DNA of 64,000 bases, taken from the NCBI GenBank assembly GCA_029974015.1, contig JARKUF010000011.1:18100-82099 (forward strand). Direction: 5' to 3'. The notes beneath the pieces are model-generated. The model saw only the letters and a program-made list of their open reading frames with translations. It searched no databases and was not told the origin of the DNA. Below, piece by piece: positions 8,870-17,528 of this stretch. Source of the stretch: Spirochaetota bacterium. GTDB taxonomy: Bacteria > Spirochaetota > UBA4802 > JAGODF01. A program made the translations under genes and the position numbers. Position 1 is the stretch's first letter, and every line of letters begins with the position of its first letter.

Positions 8870-9586
8870 CTATCTCTTTCCGCCGAGGCTTTGAATGCGT
8901 TCCCGGCACGATTTATGACGGCAGGGAACGCAGAAATCGAAGTAATTTTTAAAAAAATGTATCTTCTTTACGCCCGAAATCATCACCCCCGACACCGACT
9001 TCTCGGGGCGCATGATGAAGCTCTCGGTGAGTTCAATGCCGATTTCGCCGGCGCCAAGAAAGTCCAGGAGACGCCCCTGTCCGCTCACATGCCAGCCGCA
9101 ATATCCCGGGCTGTATCGGAGCACGGCGTCCCCTTCCGGGAAACGCCTTTCACCGGCAAGGCGCTCAGTGTTCTGCCGGGTGATATTTTCCGCTGCGGCC
9201 TCAACGCCCTCGGAGGCCACGACATCGAGCATGTATCCCAGGACCATCTCCTTCGCCTCAACTATCCGCGATATTTCCTCCGAAAGGTCTCGCCCGGCAG
9301 TGAGGGCAAACAGGGTGAGGGCCCTGGCCCTCCCGGCAATTCCTTCCACGAGGGAGGGCGTGTCGTTAAGACCTTCCCCGCGGTAAATTATATCAAATTC
9401 TTCCTGTGTCACGTCGAGAAGGAGCGCGCGAGGCGCCGCCTTTTCATAAAAAAGCGCGAGCGATTTTTCATAGAGTTCCGCCACCACCCTCGTGATGCGC
9501 GTCGCATCGGTCATTCCCTGGCCGCGAAACACCGAATCGCGGTCCAGGACCAGGGTACGTGGATCAATATCGATAAGTTCTCTCAT
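8870..9586 (-). CDS. Vitamin B12-dependent methionine synthase activation-domain protein
   Basis: A free-standing homologue of the C-terminal activation domain of MetH, expected to bind SAM and support reductive remethylation of a corrinoid enzyme. The diagnostic block is RYSPGYCGWHVSGQ, followed by LTESFIMRPEKSVSGV; the tail carries cysteines in CVPCRHKSCRERI. Such stand-alone versions accompany MetH enzymes that lack their own activation domain, or other corrinoid proteins, in anaerobes. The ATG at 9586 has a GAGGCGAAG ribosome site; the frame could extend 39 bases upstream. MetF lies 33 kb away. Confidence 0.85.
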   Translation of the reverse strand: MRELIDIDPRTLVLDRDSVFRGQGMTDATRITRVVAELYEKSLALFYEKAAPRALLLDVTQEEFDIIYRGEGLNDTPSLVEGIAGRARALTLFALTAGRDLSEEISRIVEAKEMVLGYMLDVVASEGVEAAAENITRQNTERLAGERRFPEGDAVLRYSPGYCGWHVSGQGRLLDFLGAGEIGIELTESFIMRPEKSVSGVMISGVKKIHFFKNYFDFCVPCRHKSCRERIQSLGGKR

Positions 9587-9845
9587 CTTCGCCTCATATT
9601 GGCAGCGATTATCCTGAAGCATCAACAGCTTCGGCGGCTGTCATATCCACTGAAGAAGAAACTTTAAGTGGACGCCGCCCCATGGTACTGCAACCGGGTT
9701 TTATCATAATCCGAAGACGAATAAAAAATGAAAAGCCTTTTTCGAAGCCCCGTGAAAAGACATGAAGGAATTTCCACGGCCAATGAAAAGATATTGCGAA
9801 ATCCGTCACACTGCCCCATGCTGTACATCAACTACCTGGAGAGAC

Positions 9846-11495
9846 ATGCAAACTGTGAATGCCTTCGTCATCGCCTCCTCCATGATGGCCGCCGTGTCAT
9901 TGTATGCGGGGCTCTATTATTTATGGATGCACCTCCGGCGCCCTGACGCTCCGGAAAACCTTTCCTTCTCCCTGACCTGTTTTTCCATGGCCCTCTACGA
10001 TATCTTCTCCGGGGGCCTATACGGAGCCGCATCGGTACAGGAAGGAATGGCCTGGCAGAAACTTCAGTTCGCCTCCCTGGCGCTATTCTCCATTTTTTTT
10101 ACCTGGTTTATACTTCATTTCTCCGGAGGTGCCTTTCGCCGCTTTGCATGGTCCATCACCTCCATCATGGGGCTTCTCCTGCTTTTGGGCCTTGTTATTG
10201 AGGGCGATATCACCCTCGTTCCTTCACGGCCGATGCCAAAAACAGCGGACTTCTTCGGGATCGCCAACATCATCTACCACGAGGCCGACCCCGGCCTCCT
10301 CTACAGGATACAGTACGGAGCTATGCTTGCCGGTTTCCCGCTTCTCCTTGTTCTCCTGATGCGGGACCGCCCGGGACGGCGCCGCGGACGTTCTCTTCTT
10401 CTTTCAATGGCTGTTTTTTTTGCCGCCGCCCTCAACGACGTACTCGTTGGGACAGGCGCCTATTCCTTCATCTATGTTCTGGAGTATGCTTATCTCGTGA
10501 TACTCATCGCCATGACCAGGGACCTCCTTGATGGTCTTTTGGCGCTTCAACGGGAAGTGGAAGAGCTCAACACACGCCTGGAACAGAAGGTCCGGGAGAG
10601 ATCAATGGCGCTGCTTTTCAGCGAAATATCGGCGAGGACCGGCGCGGCGTCAGTTCATCGAGGCGGGGCGCGCACAAGTACTTCGGGAGAAAATGGAAAA
10701 TCAGGGGGCACGCTTGCACCCATGCTGGAACTCGCACGGGACCTCGGGGAGGATATTAAGGGCTCCGAGCTTCCGGCGAATATACTCCAAAAAGCCCTGG
10801 AAACAGGAGCCGCTGAATACGGCTATCTTTTTCTTGCCGGTGAGGAAGGAGAACTTCGCATGGCAGCCAACGCGGAAACTGGTAAAAGCGCCGGTGGCGC
10901 CATCCTTGCGTATCGCAGGCAGGTGGTGGATGTTGTCTTTGCCAGAGGGAAGGCCGTTATCACCGGCGACTCCTTTTCGCCCCGCTCGGTCCTTGTGGCG
11001 CCTCTCTCCCTTCACGGGACCATCATCGGTGTCTGCTACATGGGGCGGCGTCATCCCGGCTTCACGGGCCTCGAATTGGAATCGCTCTCCTCCTTCCTTG
11101 AGTACGCCGCCCTTCTCCTCCGAGGAACGACAGCGGCAAAAACCGCTGGAGCTGATGCGGCAGTGACCGATTTTTGCCGGGAAAGGGTACTGCGGGCCAT
11201 CACCTACATCGACGAAAACTATCGTTTCGACATCTCCCGTGAAGGGCTTGCCGCCTCCCTGGGAATCAGCCCGCACTACCTGGGAAAAGCATTCAAGGAG
11301 ATCACTGGAAAAAAACTTGGAGACTACTTGAACAGCGTCCGGATTTGCGAAGCGGCCCGGCGCCTCGCCGGGGGCGCCGAGAACGTCATCGATATCGCCT
11401 ACGCCGTTGGCTTTGAGACCCTGCGCACTTTTAACCGTGCTTTCCGGAGGGAGATGGGGATGTCCCCGTCGGAATACCGGGAACGAAAGAGGTGA
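9846..11495 (+). CDS. Membrane AraC-family regulator with 7TM sensor and GAF-like region
   Basis: A 549-residue predicted transcription factor tethered in the membrane. Residues 1-240 contain about seven hydrophobic helices (the first FVIASSMMAAVSLYAG), followed by a coiled coil (REVEELNTRLEQKVRER). A middle GAF-like portion is about residues 300-440. The C-terminal 100 residues are an AraC HTH pair: SLGISPHYLGKAFKEITGKK and YAVGFETLRTFNRAFRREMG. The sensor is clearly homologous to that of the SpoIIE phosphatase at 23431-25020. The ATG at 9846 has a GGAGAG site five bases upstream, so the 28 upstream in-frame codons were excluded. Ligand and target are unknown. Confidence 0.85.
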   Translation: MQTVNAFVIASSMMAAVSLYAGLYYLWMHLRRPDAPENLSFSLTCFSMALYDIFSGGLYGAASVQEGMAWQKLQFASLALFSIFFTWFILHFSGGAFRRFAWSITSIMGLLLLLGLVIEGDITLVPSRPMPKTADFFGIANIIYHEADPGLLYRIQYGAMLAGFPLLLVLLMRDRPGRRRGRSLLLSMAVFFAAALNDVLVGTGAYSFIYVLEYAYLVILIAMTRDLLDGLLALQREVEELNTRLEQKVRERSMALLFSEISARTGAASVHRGGARTSTSGENGKSGGTLAPMLELARDLGEDIKGSELPANILQKALETGAAEYGYLFLAGEEGELRMAANAETGKSAGGAILAYRRQVVDVVFARGKAVITGDSFSPRSVLVAPLSLHGTIIGVCYMGRRHPGFTGLELESLSSFLEYAALLLRGTTAAKTAGADAAVTDFCRERVLRAITYIDENYRFDISREGLAASLGISPHYLGKAFKEITGKKLGDYLNSVRICEAARRLAGGAENVIDIAYAVGFETLRTFNRAFRREMGMSPSEYRERKR

Positions 11496-11654
11496 CGATG
11501 AAGATGGCGGGGGGCTTTGCCGCTCCGGGCATGGGCACGCCCTCATCGGCGAAAAGTATCCCGGCGCTATAGTATCCACGAAATGGGAAAAAAAAGATTG
11601 CCCGGCAGCCGTGAAAAATATACGATTGACAACAAAATACAGGAATAATTCTGA

Positions 11655-13121
11655 ATGCTTTTTATCTCAGCGATAATCTTGATTGCTGTCGTTCTGATGG
11701 CGGCGCTTTTCAGGCAGTGGAACATGCCGCTAATCATCATCGCCCTTGGAATGGGGATCGTGTTCGGCAGCGATGTGACCGGCCTCGTACATTTCGACGA
11801 CGCCATCATGACCCGCAATCTCGCTGACATTGCCCTGATCTTCATCCTTTTCGCGGGGGGCTATGGGACCAGGCGGCAGGACCTCAAGCCCATCGTCTTT
11901 CCCACGCTCTCCCTTGCCACCATTGGAGTACTTATTACGGCGGCTGTTTCGGCTGTGGCCCTTCATCTCGTGTTCGGGTGGAAACCGCTTAAGGCGCTTC
12001 TTCTGGGAACGATCATCTCCTCCACCGACGCGGCGGCCATTTTCTCAATCCTCCGGTCCCGTTCAATAAACCAGCGCCTCTCTTCGGTTACGGAAATCGA
12101 ATCCGCGGCCAACGACCCGATGGCAATTGTCGCCACGACCTTTATCGTAAGCCTTTTCGTGGAGGCCTCGGGAGGGCCTTTTAAAACCCTGGCATCTTTT
12201 GCCTGGCTGCTCCTCGGAGGCACGGCGGTGGGGGTTGTCACGGGAAAAATCGGATGCCTTTTATTCGAACGTATTAAATACGTGGACCGTGGATATTTTT
12301 ACATCCTTACAATAGGCGTTATCTTTCTAAGTTTCGGTACAGCCGACCTGATCGGCGCAAGCGGCATGCTCTCCGCGTTCTTCGCGGGCTATATGATGGG
12401 CAATGGCAAGTTTCCATACAAAAACGGGGTGTCGACTTTCGTAAACGCACTCTCGCACATCGCGAATGTAGCCCTCTTCGTCCTGCTGGGTCTTTTGGTT
12501 TTTCCAAAGGAGTTTGCCCAGATACTCCTGCCCGGCGTGGCCGTGTTCTTAGCGATCACCTTTCTCGGCAGGCCGGTCGCTGTGCTCCTCTGCACCCTGT
12601 TCCAGAAATTTTCATGGCGTGACCGGGCATTCATAAGCTGGAGCGGAATCCGGGGGGCGGTCCCAATCGTGCTTGGCACATATCCCCTTGCCGCGGGGGT
12701 GGAGGATGGACGGCAAATTTTCAATATCATATTTTTTGCCGTCATACTCTCCGTGCTAATACAGGGGACCACAATAGGAAAACTTGCCGATCTGCTCGGG
12801 TTAAGCGTACCTTCAAAACCGAAGCCAATGCAGGCCATGGAGCTCGTGACCATTCAAGACAGCGACCTTGAGCTTGCAGAGCTCGCTATCGACGAAGAAT
12901 TTTGCACCGGGGAAGTGCGCATCTCCACCCTCGACCTGCCAAAGGGCACCACCATCACAATGATAAACCGCAAGGAGAAGATCATCGCCCCGCGCGGGTC
13001 GACGATGATAATCCCCGGGGACGTGCTTTTCATCCTCACCCGGGTCGACGAGCTCGAGAAGGTGAGCACCGAAATACTGGGCAGGTTCTCCGAGGGCTGT
13101 GAAAACCACGGCCTCGGCTGA
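11655..13121 (+). CDS. Cation:proton antiporter (CPA1/NhaP2-like) with C-terminal TrkA-C domain
   Basis: A 488-residue inner-membrane antiporter exchanging K+ or Na+ for protons. Roughly twelve helices span residues 1-390, with the CPA signatures IISSTDAAAIFSILRSR and TEIESAANDPMAI containing the ND pair of the transport site, and a later WSGIRGAVPIVLGTYPLA. The C-terminal segment from about 405 (LELAELAIDEEF to VLFILTRVDELEKV) is a TrkA-C/RCK-C domain that senses ligands in NhaP2-type proteins. It is probably monocistronic. The ribosome site is modest (AGGA 11 bases upstream). Confidence 0.9.
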   Translation: MLFISAIILIAVVLMAALFRQWNMPLIIIALGMGIVFGSDVTGLVHFDDAIMTRNLADIALIFILFAGGYGTRRQDLKPIVFPTLSLATIGVLITAAVSAVALHLVFGWKPLKALLLGTIISSTDAAAIFSILRSRSINQRLSSVTEIESAANDPMAIVATTFIVSLFVEASGGPFKTLASFAWLLLGGTAVGVVTGKIGCLLFERIKYVDRGYFYILTIGVIFLSFGTADLIGASGMLSAFFAGYMMGNGKFPYKNGVSTFVNALSHIANVALFVLLGLLVFPKEFAQILLPGVAVFLAITFLGRPVAVLLCTLFQKFSWRDRAFISWSGIRGAVPIVLGTYPLAAGVEDGRQIFNIIFFAVILSVLIQGTTIGKLADLLGLSVPSKPKPMQAMELVTIQDSDLELAELAIDEEFCTGEVRISTLDLPKGTTITMINRKEKIIAPRGSTMIIPGDVLFILTRVDELEKVSTEILGRFSEGCENHGLG

Positions 13122-13250
13122 CCACGGAGCACTTCAAGTCCTCGTCCAGCGGCGATACGCGGGCCAACCCCGCATCATCATATTTTTCTTTCAGAAACTG
13201 GACGCCGCTCTCATTGGAGAAGCTCGGAGACTACCGGACCGGCGAGCTTT

Positions 13251-14036
13251 TCACCACGCGACATCCTTCAGGATGGTATAATATCTTCCCCCGCGTTTTT
13301 CCACGACAACGCCCCTGCCGAAAAGCTTCCCGAGGTTCCCGGAGGTAAACCCTTCCTCAACCGCGCCGCTGTAAAAACATCGGCCCCTTTCGATGATGAA
13401 AAGTTTTTCGAAGAGGGGAGTGATCTCCTCGGTGTGGTGCGTCACATAGACGAGGGCCAAACCGTTTTCCTTCGCAAGAAATGACAGAGTGTCCAAAAGG
13501 TCTTCCCGCGAGGGAAGGTCCAACCCCCGGGCAGGCTCATCCAGAAGGAGAATGTCCGGGCGGCCGATGAGGGCCCGGGCCATCAGGAGTTTCTGGCGCT
13601 CCCCGTCCGAGAGCACTCCAAATCGGTCGCTCCCGCGGTCCCCGAGGCCGATTGCATCCATGAGGTCATGGGCGCGACGGACCTCGCCGCCACCGGGCTC
13701 CCGGAAAAGGCCTATTGACGCATAGAGGCCGCTAATGACAACATCGCGAAGACTTTCGTTTCCGTTAAACAGTTCCGCGAGGGGAGTGCCCACATAGCCG
13801 ATGCGGCGCCGCATATCGCGAACATCGCAACCAGTCGAGGACCGGCCGAAACGGCGCACCTCTCCCCTGCTGGGAAACTGGTATCCCGCGACCACCTCCA
13901 GAAGGCGCGTTTTCCCCGACCCGTTCTTCCCGTAGAGGACCCATCGTTCGCGCTCGCCTATGGTCCAGGTGATACCGTCGAGGACCATGCGCCCGGAACC
14001 GTAGAAGTAGAGTGAAATATCATCCAGCCGTATCAT
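13251..14036 (-). CDS. Stand-alone ABC transporter ATP-binding protein (YlmA/ModF-like)
   Basis: A 261-residue single ABC ATPase with all catalytic motifs: Walker A GKNGSGKT, a signature LSDGERQ (G to D relative to LSGGQ), Walker B ILLLDEPARGLD and switch histidine in VTHHTEE. No permease gene is adjacent. Sequence and length resemble the orphan ATPases YlmA and ModF, whose roles are poorly known. It diverges from the CAP-domain gene across a 285-base region holding an inverted repeat. It may energise a distant permease or act in a non-transport role. Confidence 0.86.
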   Translation of the reverse strand: MIRLDDISLYFYGSGRMVLDGITWTIGERERWVLYGKNGSGKTRLLEVVAGYQFPSRGEVRRFGRSSTGCDVRDMRRRIGYVGTPLAELFNGNESLRDVVISGLYASIGLFREPGGGEVRRAHDLMDAIGLGDRGSDRFGVLSDGERQKLLMARALIGRPDILLLDEPARGLDLPSREDLLDTLSFLAKENGLALVYVTHHTEEITPLFEKLFIIERGRCFYSGAVEEGFTSGNLGKLFGRGVVVEKRGGRYYTILKDVAW

Positions 14037-14071
14037 ATTCCTCCTGGGCGCGAGGCGGCGCCAGAGCCACG

Positions 14072-14092
14072 AAAGCTTTTATGGCAAGCTTT
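14072..14092. promoter_or_regulatory. Inverted repeat in divergent intergenic region
   Basis: The arms AAAGCTT and AAGCTTT separated by seven bases sit upstream of the divergent ABC ATPase and CAP-domain genes. The position suits an operator, but there is only one copy and no known consensus. The rest of the 285-base gap shows no other clear signal. Confidence 0.25.
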
Positions 14093-14321
14093 ACTATTTA
14101 CGTTTAACCGTCGGCCTTTTACTGTTTGACAATGCCCCTCTCTTATGCCGTACTTGGCTCTCCGTTTTTTCAGGAACCATTACGGCAGACCGAGCATCCA
14201 ATCAAGACCAGGGTGATAAGGCGGCAATGTTCCATCCCTCTTCATCATCCCTGACCGCTCACTGTCGGCTCCTGGTGGGACCCATAGCCGAAATGCGGCG
14301 GCGCGAAAAGGAGGATTCGCC

Positions 14322-15293
14322 ATGAAGCACATAACCCTCACCGGCACCATCACCTCTATCATCCTCGTGTTACTTTCCATCGGCCTCATCGCGGACCAGC
14401 AAGTTATAATCGACTGCGACAGGGCCCGCGATGCCTATGACTTCATCTTGAAGTCGGATACGATATACCATTTCTGCGAACCCTGCGGCGACCCGGCGCC
14501 CAAAAAGGACGTCGTGCAAGCAATAAGTTTTTCCGGACGGGGCGGCTCCTGCTCCATCAAGGTCAACGGCAAAGACGTCGATCTCGCCTATGTCTTCGTA
14601 AAAAGCGAAGGCGCGTGGAAGAACCTGGCCCATCTCATGGGGCTTCAGGCCATGGGGGTTTCACCGGTCCTCGATGAGTCGCGCATACCCGTAGACCAGG
14701 ACGCGAAAAAAGCAAAAGAAGAATCCGACCTGCCCTATCTCTCCCTCCTTGAAAAGGAATTTGTGGACGAGTGCAATCTCGCCCGGACAAATCCCGGAGA
14801 ATACGCAAAAATACTTGGGGAGATGCGCAAATATTATAACGGCCGCTACATGGAAGTCCCGGGGCGCCATCGGCTCAGGACCAACGAGGGCGTCCCGGCC
14901 TTAGACGAGGCCGTGCGCTTTCTCGAGGCCGCCTCCCCCCTGCCGCCCCTTGAGCCGTCAAAGGGAATGTCCGCGGCGGCCAGGGAACATGTGAGCGACA
15001 CGGGCCCCCGTGGCGCCCTGGGCCACTCAGGCTCCGACGGGAGCAGTCCAATGGTGCGCCTCAACCGCCACGGGAGATGGCAAAACACCGCCGGAGAAAA
15101 CATATCCTACGGGAAAGGAGTGGCCCGGGAAATTCTGGTACAGCTCATCGTGGATGATGGGGTCCCGGGACGGGGCCACAGGCGCAATATTTTCAACCCG
15201 GCATTCAGGCGCATCGGCGTGGCCTATGGCCCCCACAAACAGTACGGCCACATGTGCGTCCAGACCTTCGCCGGAGCGTACCAGGAGAAATAG
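14322..15293 (+). CDS. Exported CAP-domain (SCP/PR1-like) protein
   Basis: A 323-residue protein with an N-terminal signal sequence (hydrophobic residues about 8-24) and a C-terminal CAP domain from about residue 142. CAP hallmarks are FVDECNLARTNPGEYA at the start, the histidine in GALGHSGSDGSS, GENISYG and a distal RGHRRNIFNPAFRRIGVAYG. The region between signal and CAP domain contains cysteines (DCDRARDAYDF, FCEPCG) and no known domain. Bacterial CAP proteins are secreted or envelope-associated and of mostly unknown function. A strong GGAGG site lies eight bases before the ATG. Confidence 0.9.
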   Translation: MKHITLTGTITSIILVLLSIGLIADQQVIIDCDRARDAYDFILKSDTIYHFCEPCGDPAPKKDVVQAISFSGRGGSCSIKVNGKDVDLAYVFVKSEGAWKNLAHLMGLQAMGVSPVLDESRIPVDQDAKKAKEESDLPYLSLLEKEFVDECNLARTNPGEYAKILGEMRKYYNGRYMEVPGRHRLRTNEGVPALDEAVRFLEAASPLPPLEPSKGMSAAAREHVSDTGPRGALGHSGSDGSSPMVRLNRHGRWQNTAGENISYGKGVAREILVQLIVDDGVPGRGHRRNIFNPAFRRIGVAYGPHKQYGHMCVQTFAGAYQEK

Positions 15294-15312
15294 CTTACTC
15301 CGGCAAGGAGCA

Positions 15313-15978
15313 TCATCGCGGCATTATAACGGTAAAAGTGAACTCGTGCTCCTGCTGCTCCAAGGCCGCGTCGGGGCAAATGGAGGAACAGTACTCGAAA
15401 ATTTCCTCCCGCCGGGCGTAGTAAAAGCGCGTGTCCTCCGGGAAAAAATCCCGTCCCTCGGCGCACAGGAGATTGAAGGCGCACCCCCGGCGGGAGTGCT
15501 CGTACATTTTTCGGATGAACTTCCGGACGAAATTTTCATACTTCGCCGCGTTGTTTTCCGTGATGATGTTTAGCGCCCCGGAGCAGACGATGTAGTCGAA
15601 CTCAGCGGAAAAGGCGGGGTCCGCGAAATCGGCAACGAGGAAGGAATGCCCCGGATATTTTTTCCTCGCCGCCGCCGCCATTTCCGGAAGAACGTCGATG
15701 CCATGATAATCGATCATGCCGTATCCATGGTCCCGCAGATAACGTGAATAATCACCGAGGCCGCACCCGACGTCGAGAAGCGTGAAATACCCTGAAATGT
15801 CCGCACCCTTCAGGAGCATCGAGATTTTTTCAAAGAGGATGATCTGCAGGTAGTCCGTCCATCCCACGGAACGGGCGGAGTGCAAACCGTGGTCGCGCAT
15901 CTTTTCCAGATAATACGATTCCTGTACGCGGAGCCTGGCGGCCCCATTTGCGGATGAGGCGGAAAGGCAGTGTCCCAT
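15313..15978 (-). CDS. Class I SAM-dependent methyltransferase
   Basis: A 221-residue methyltransferase with motif I LLDVGCGLGDYSRYL, the acidic strand-2 end in YHGIDVLPEM, and the post-I region VADFADPAFSAEFDYIVCSG. The C-terminus carries strands FNLLCAEG and EFTFTVIMPR. The substrate is unknown; the profile is like Methyltransf_25 small-molecule enzymes. The ATG at 15978 has AAGGAAATAG upstream, so earlier in-frame codons are excluded. An unknown gene lies 43 bases upstream on the same strand and may be co-transcribed. Confidence 0.83.
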   Translation of the reverse strand: MGHCLSASSANGAARLRVQESYYLEKMRDHGLHSARSVGWTDYLQIILFEKISMLLKGADISGYFTLLDVGCGLGDYSRYLRDHGYGMIDYHGIDVLPEMAAAARKKYPGHSFLVADFADPAFSAEFDYIVCSGALNIITENNAAKYENFVRKFIRKMYEHSRRGCAFNLLCAEGRDFFPEDTRFYYARREEIFEYCSSICPDAALEQQEHEFTFTVIMPR

Positions 15979-16021
15979 GGCTATTTCCTTACTTTTTACA
16001 AAACGCGGACGGCGGAGGGCG

Positions 16022-16546
16022 TCAGCGCTTCTTAGTATCTTTGAGCGCTTCGCGGAGCGCTTTTTCACTCATGCTTATGTATTCCAAAAGCCTGCCTTCA
16101 CTCGGTTTAAGGCCCGCCTTCGCAAGTATCTTCAGTGTGAGGTTGTATTTCCTTCTGTAATGTTGAATAGCCGGGATGGTGGTGTTAAACTTCTTCGCGA
16201 GCTGGTGGTCTCTGTTCACGTATTTCCCCGACGCATCTTTTCCATTCAGGCTTATGAACTTTTTTATAAGTTTCACATTCCAGACGATGTCGCCGCCCCG
16301 GGAATAATTATGGGTTAACTGGCGTTGCTGATTCCGCTCCAGACTTCCATCCATCTTTTTTTTCTTCCAGTGTGGATGGCGGTTCCTGGCGTATTTGATA
16401 TCATCGATGGTATACTTTGCGTTCTTATTCAGCCAGAGCCTTGTGATGGAGGCCTTCTTCCCCGGCGAGAGCCTGCTCCTGAGGGAATTCTCGATATATT
16501 CTTCCGGAGTTTTGGAATTAAATAGTTTATTTTCTTCTTTGTTCAT
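16022..16546 (-). CDS. Conserved-looking basic protein of unknown function
   Basis: A 174-residue, strongly basic, Lys/Arg/Asn-rich soluble protein with no recognised domain. Short helical stretches such as HQLAKKFNTTIPAIQHYRRK look like a helix-turn-helix, and the spacing of tryptophans and histidines (RNRHPHWKKKK) suggests nucleic-acid binding, but this is inference. The start MNKEEN is preceded by AAGGAG seven bases upstream; 30 further in-frame codons upstream have no such support. Its composition is more AT-rich than its neighbours. Confidence 0.6.
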   Translation of the reverse strand: MNKEENKLFNSKTPEEYIENSLRSRLSPGKKASITRLWLNKNAKYTIDDIKYARNRHPHWKKKKMDGSLERNQQRQLTHNYSRGGDIVWNVKLIKKFISLNGKDASGKYVNRDHQLAKKFNTTIPAIQHYRRKYNLTLKILAKAGLKPSEGRLLEYISMSEKALREALKDTKKR

Positions 16547-16720
16547 ACATGGCTCCTTTTCGGAATAGCGGGAAACATGGCCCGTTACCGTGTTTGCGGT
16601 ACCGTCAGCACGCTGATGTGCAACCGGAGAAACCATAACCGCGAGGCGCAGCCGCGCGTAATTGCGGCATTATATCATGGAAAGCATCCGCTTTGTCAAG
16701 TGGTTAAAGAGCGCCCCGCT

Positions 16721-17095
16721 CTACGGCCCGCCGAAAAGCACAAGCAGCGTAACAACGGCCTGGAAGGCCGACACCGGGAGCAAGGCCGCGAGTAAGACAA
16801 TCGACACAGGTGCGCGGAATTTTTTCCGTCCCCGGGCCATGAAAAATATATGGATGATGAAGATGAAAAGCCCCGATACAGACGCGAGCAAGGAAATCAC
16901 CGATCCCGCCAGGGACGCCCGGGAGAACTCCACCAGGCCATAGAGAAGCGCCGCAATCAGCGGCAGGAGAAAACCCAGAAAGAGACCGCCCCCTGTTCGA
17001 AGGCGTTCCCGGTCCTCCCAGTATGCCGAATCGATCCAGTGAAGGATGAGCAACACTGCGTTGGAAAAGAAAAGCCAGAAGGCGATCTCCCGCAT
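16721..17095 (-). CDS. Small four-helix membrane protein, DUF6713-like
   Basis: A 124-residue protein with four hydrophobic segments: FWLFFSNAVLLILHWID, LFLGFLLPLIAALLYGL, VISLLASVSGLFIFIIHIFF and IVLLAALLPVSAFQAVVTLL. The early HWIDSAYW motif resembles the DUF6713/YbhN-adjacent small membrane family found near thioredoxin-like genes, though I cannot assign it firmly. A GGGAGG ribosome site four bases upstream fixes the start at 17095 rather than the ATG at 17122. No function is predicted. Confidence 0.65.
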   Translation of the reverse strand: MREIAFWLFFSNAVLLILHWIDSAYWEDRERLRTGGGLFLGFLLPLIAALLYGLVEFSRASLAGSVISLLASVSGLFIFIIHIFFMARGRKKFRAPVSIVLLAALLPVSAFQAVVTLLVLFGGP

Positions 17096-17117
17096 AAGGC
17101 CTCCCGTTTTTTCATCC

Positions 17118-17210
17118 GGCAACCTCTAAAAACTCTTGTTTTCCCGCCCGCCTTCAGCGGGCGGGAAAACAAGAGTTATTGTGACCGCCCTTTAATTTTT
17201 AGAGTATCCC
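17118..17210. repeat. Intergenic hairpin repeat, copy 1 (inverted orientation)
   Basis: Begins GGCAACCTCTAAAAA and ends TTTTTAGAGTATCCC. The centre is a perfect 21-base-pair stem (17131-17151 with 17157-17177) around CCCGCCCGC/GCGGGCGGG with a five-base loop. It shares ends and core with the copies at 25968, 37406, 48811 and 58655. Confidence 0.85.
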
Positions 17211-17528
17211 ATCTTTTTTTCATTGGAATATTATCTGCTTGAATTTTCAATCATAATTTGGATGATATTGCCTGCGCTAACCGCAGAGGAGGCACGGAGA
17301 ACACAGAGGGTGCTAATACGGACGTAAGTGTTATGCGTTCCGGTAAAAATTGCCGCCTTAACGGGCGGCGCATCGAGGAATTCTTTTTACCCGGCCTTCA
17401 TACGTCCCTTCCCCTCATCTTTAAATCCGTGAATGCCAGGACCAATGGTCTCCTTAGTCCTTGATTTCTAATTTCAGCGGCCCAGGGATTGCCTTCCTGC
17501 TTGAGGTTTTTTATATCGGGAGCATCTA
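17211..17528. other. Non-coding stretch before polA
   Basis: Mostly featureless. It holds an A/C/G-rich tract at about 17278-17312 (ACCGCAGAGGAGGCACGGAG and the following ACACAGAGG), a type of low-complexity sequence found between genes in several phyla, and a weak AGGAC/GTCCT inverted repeat near 17438. The GGGAG ribosome site of polA is at its end. No gene is supported. Confidence 0.5.
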
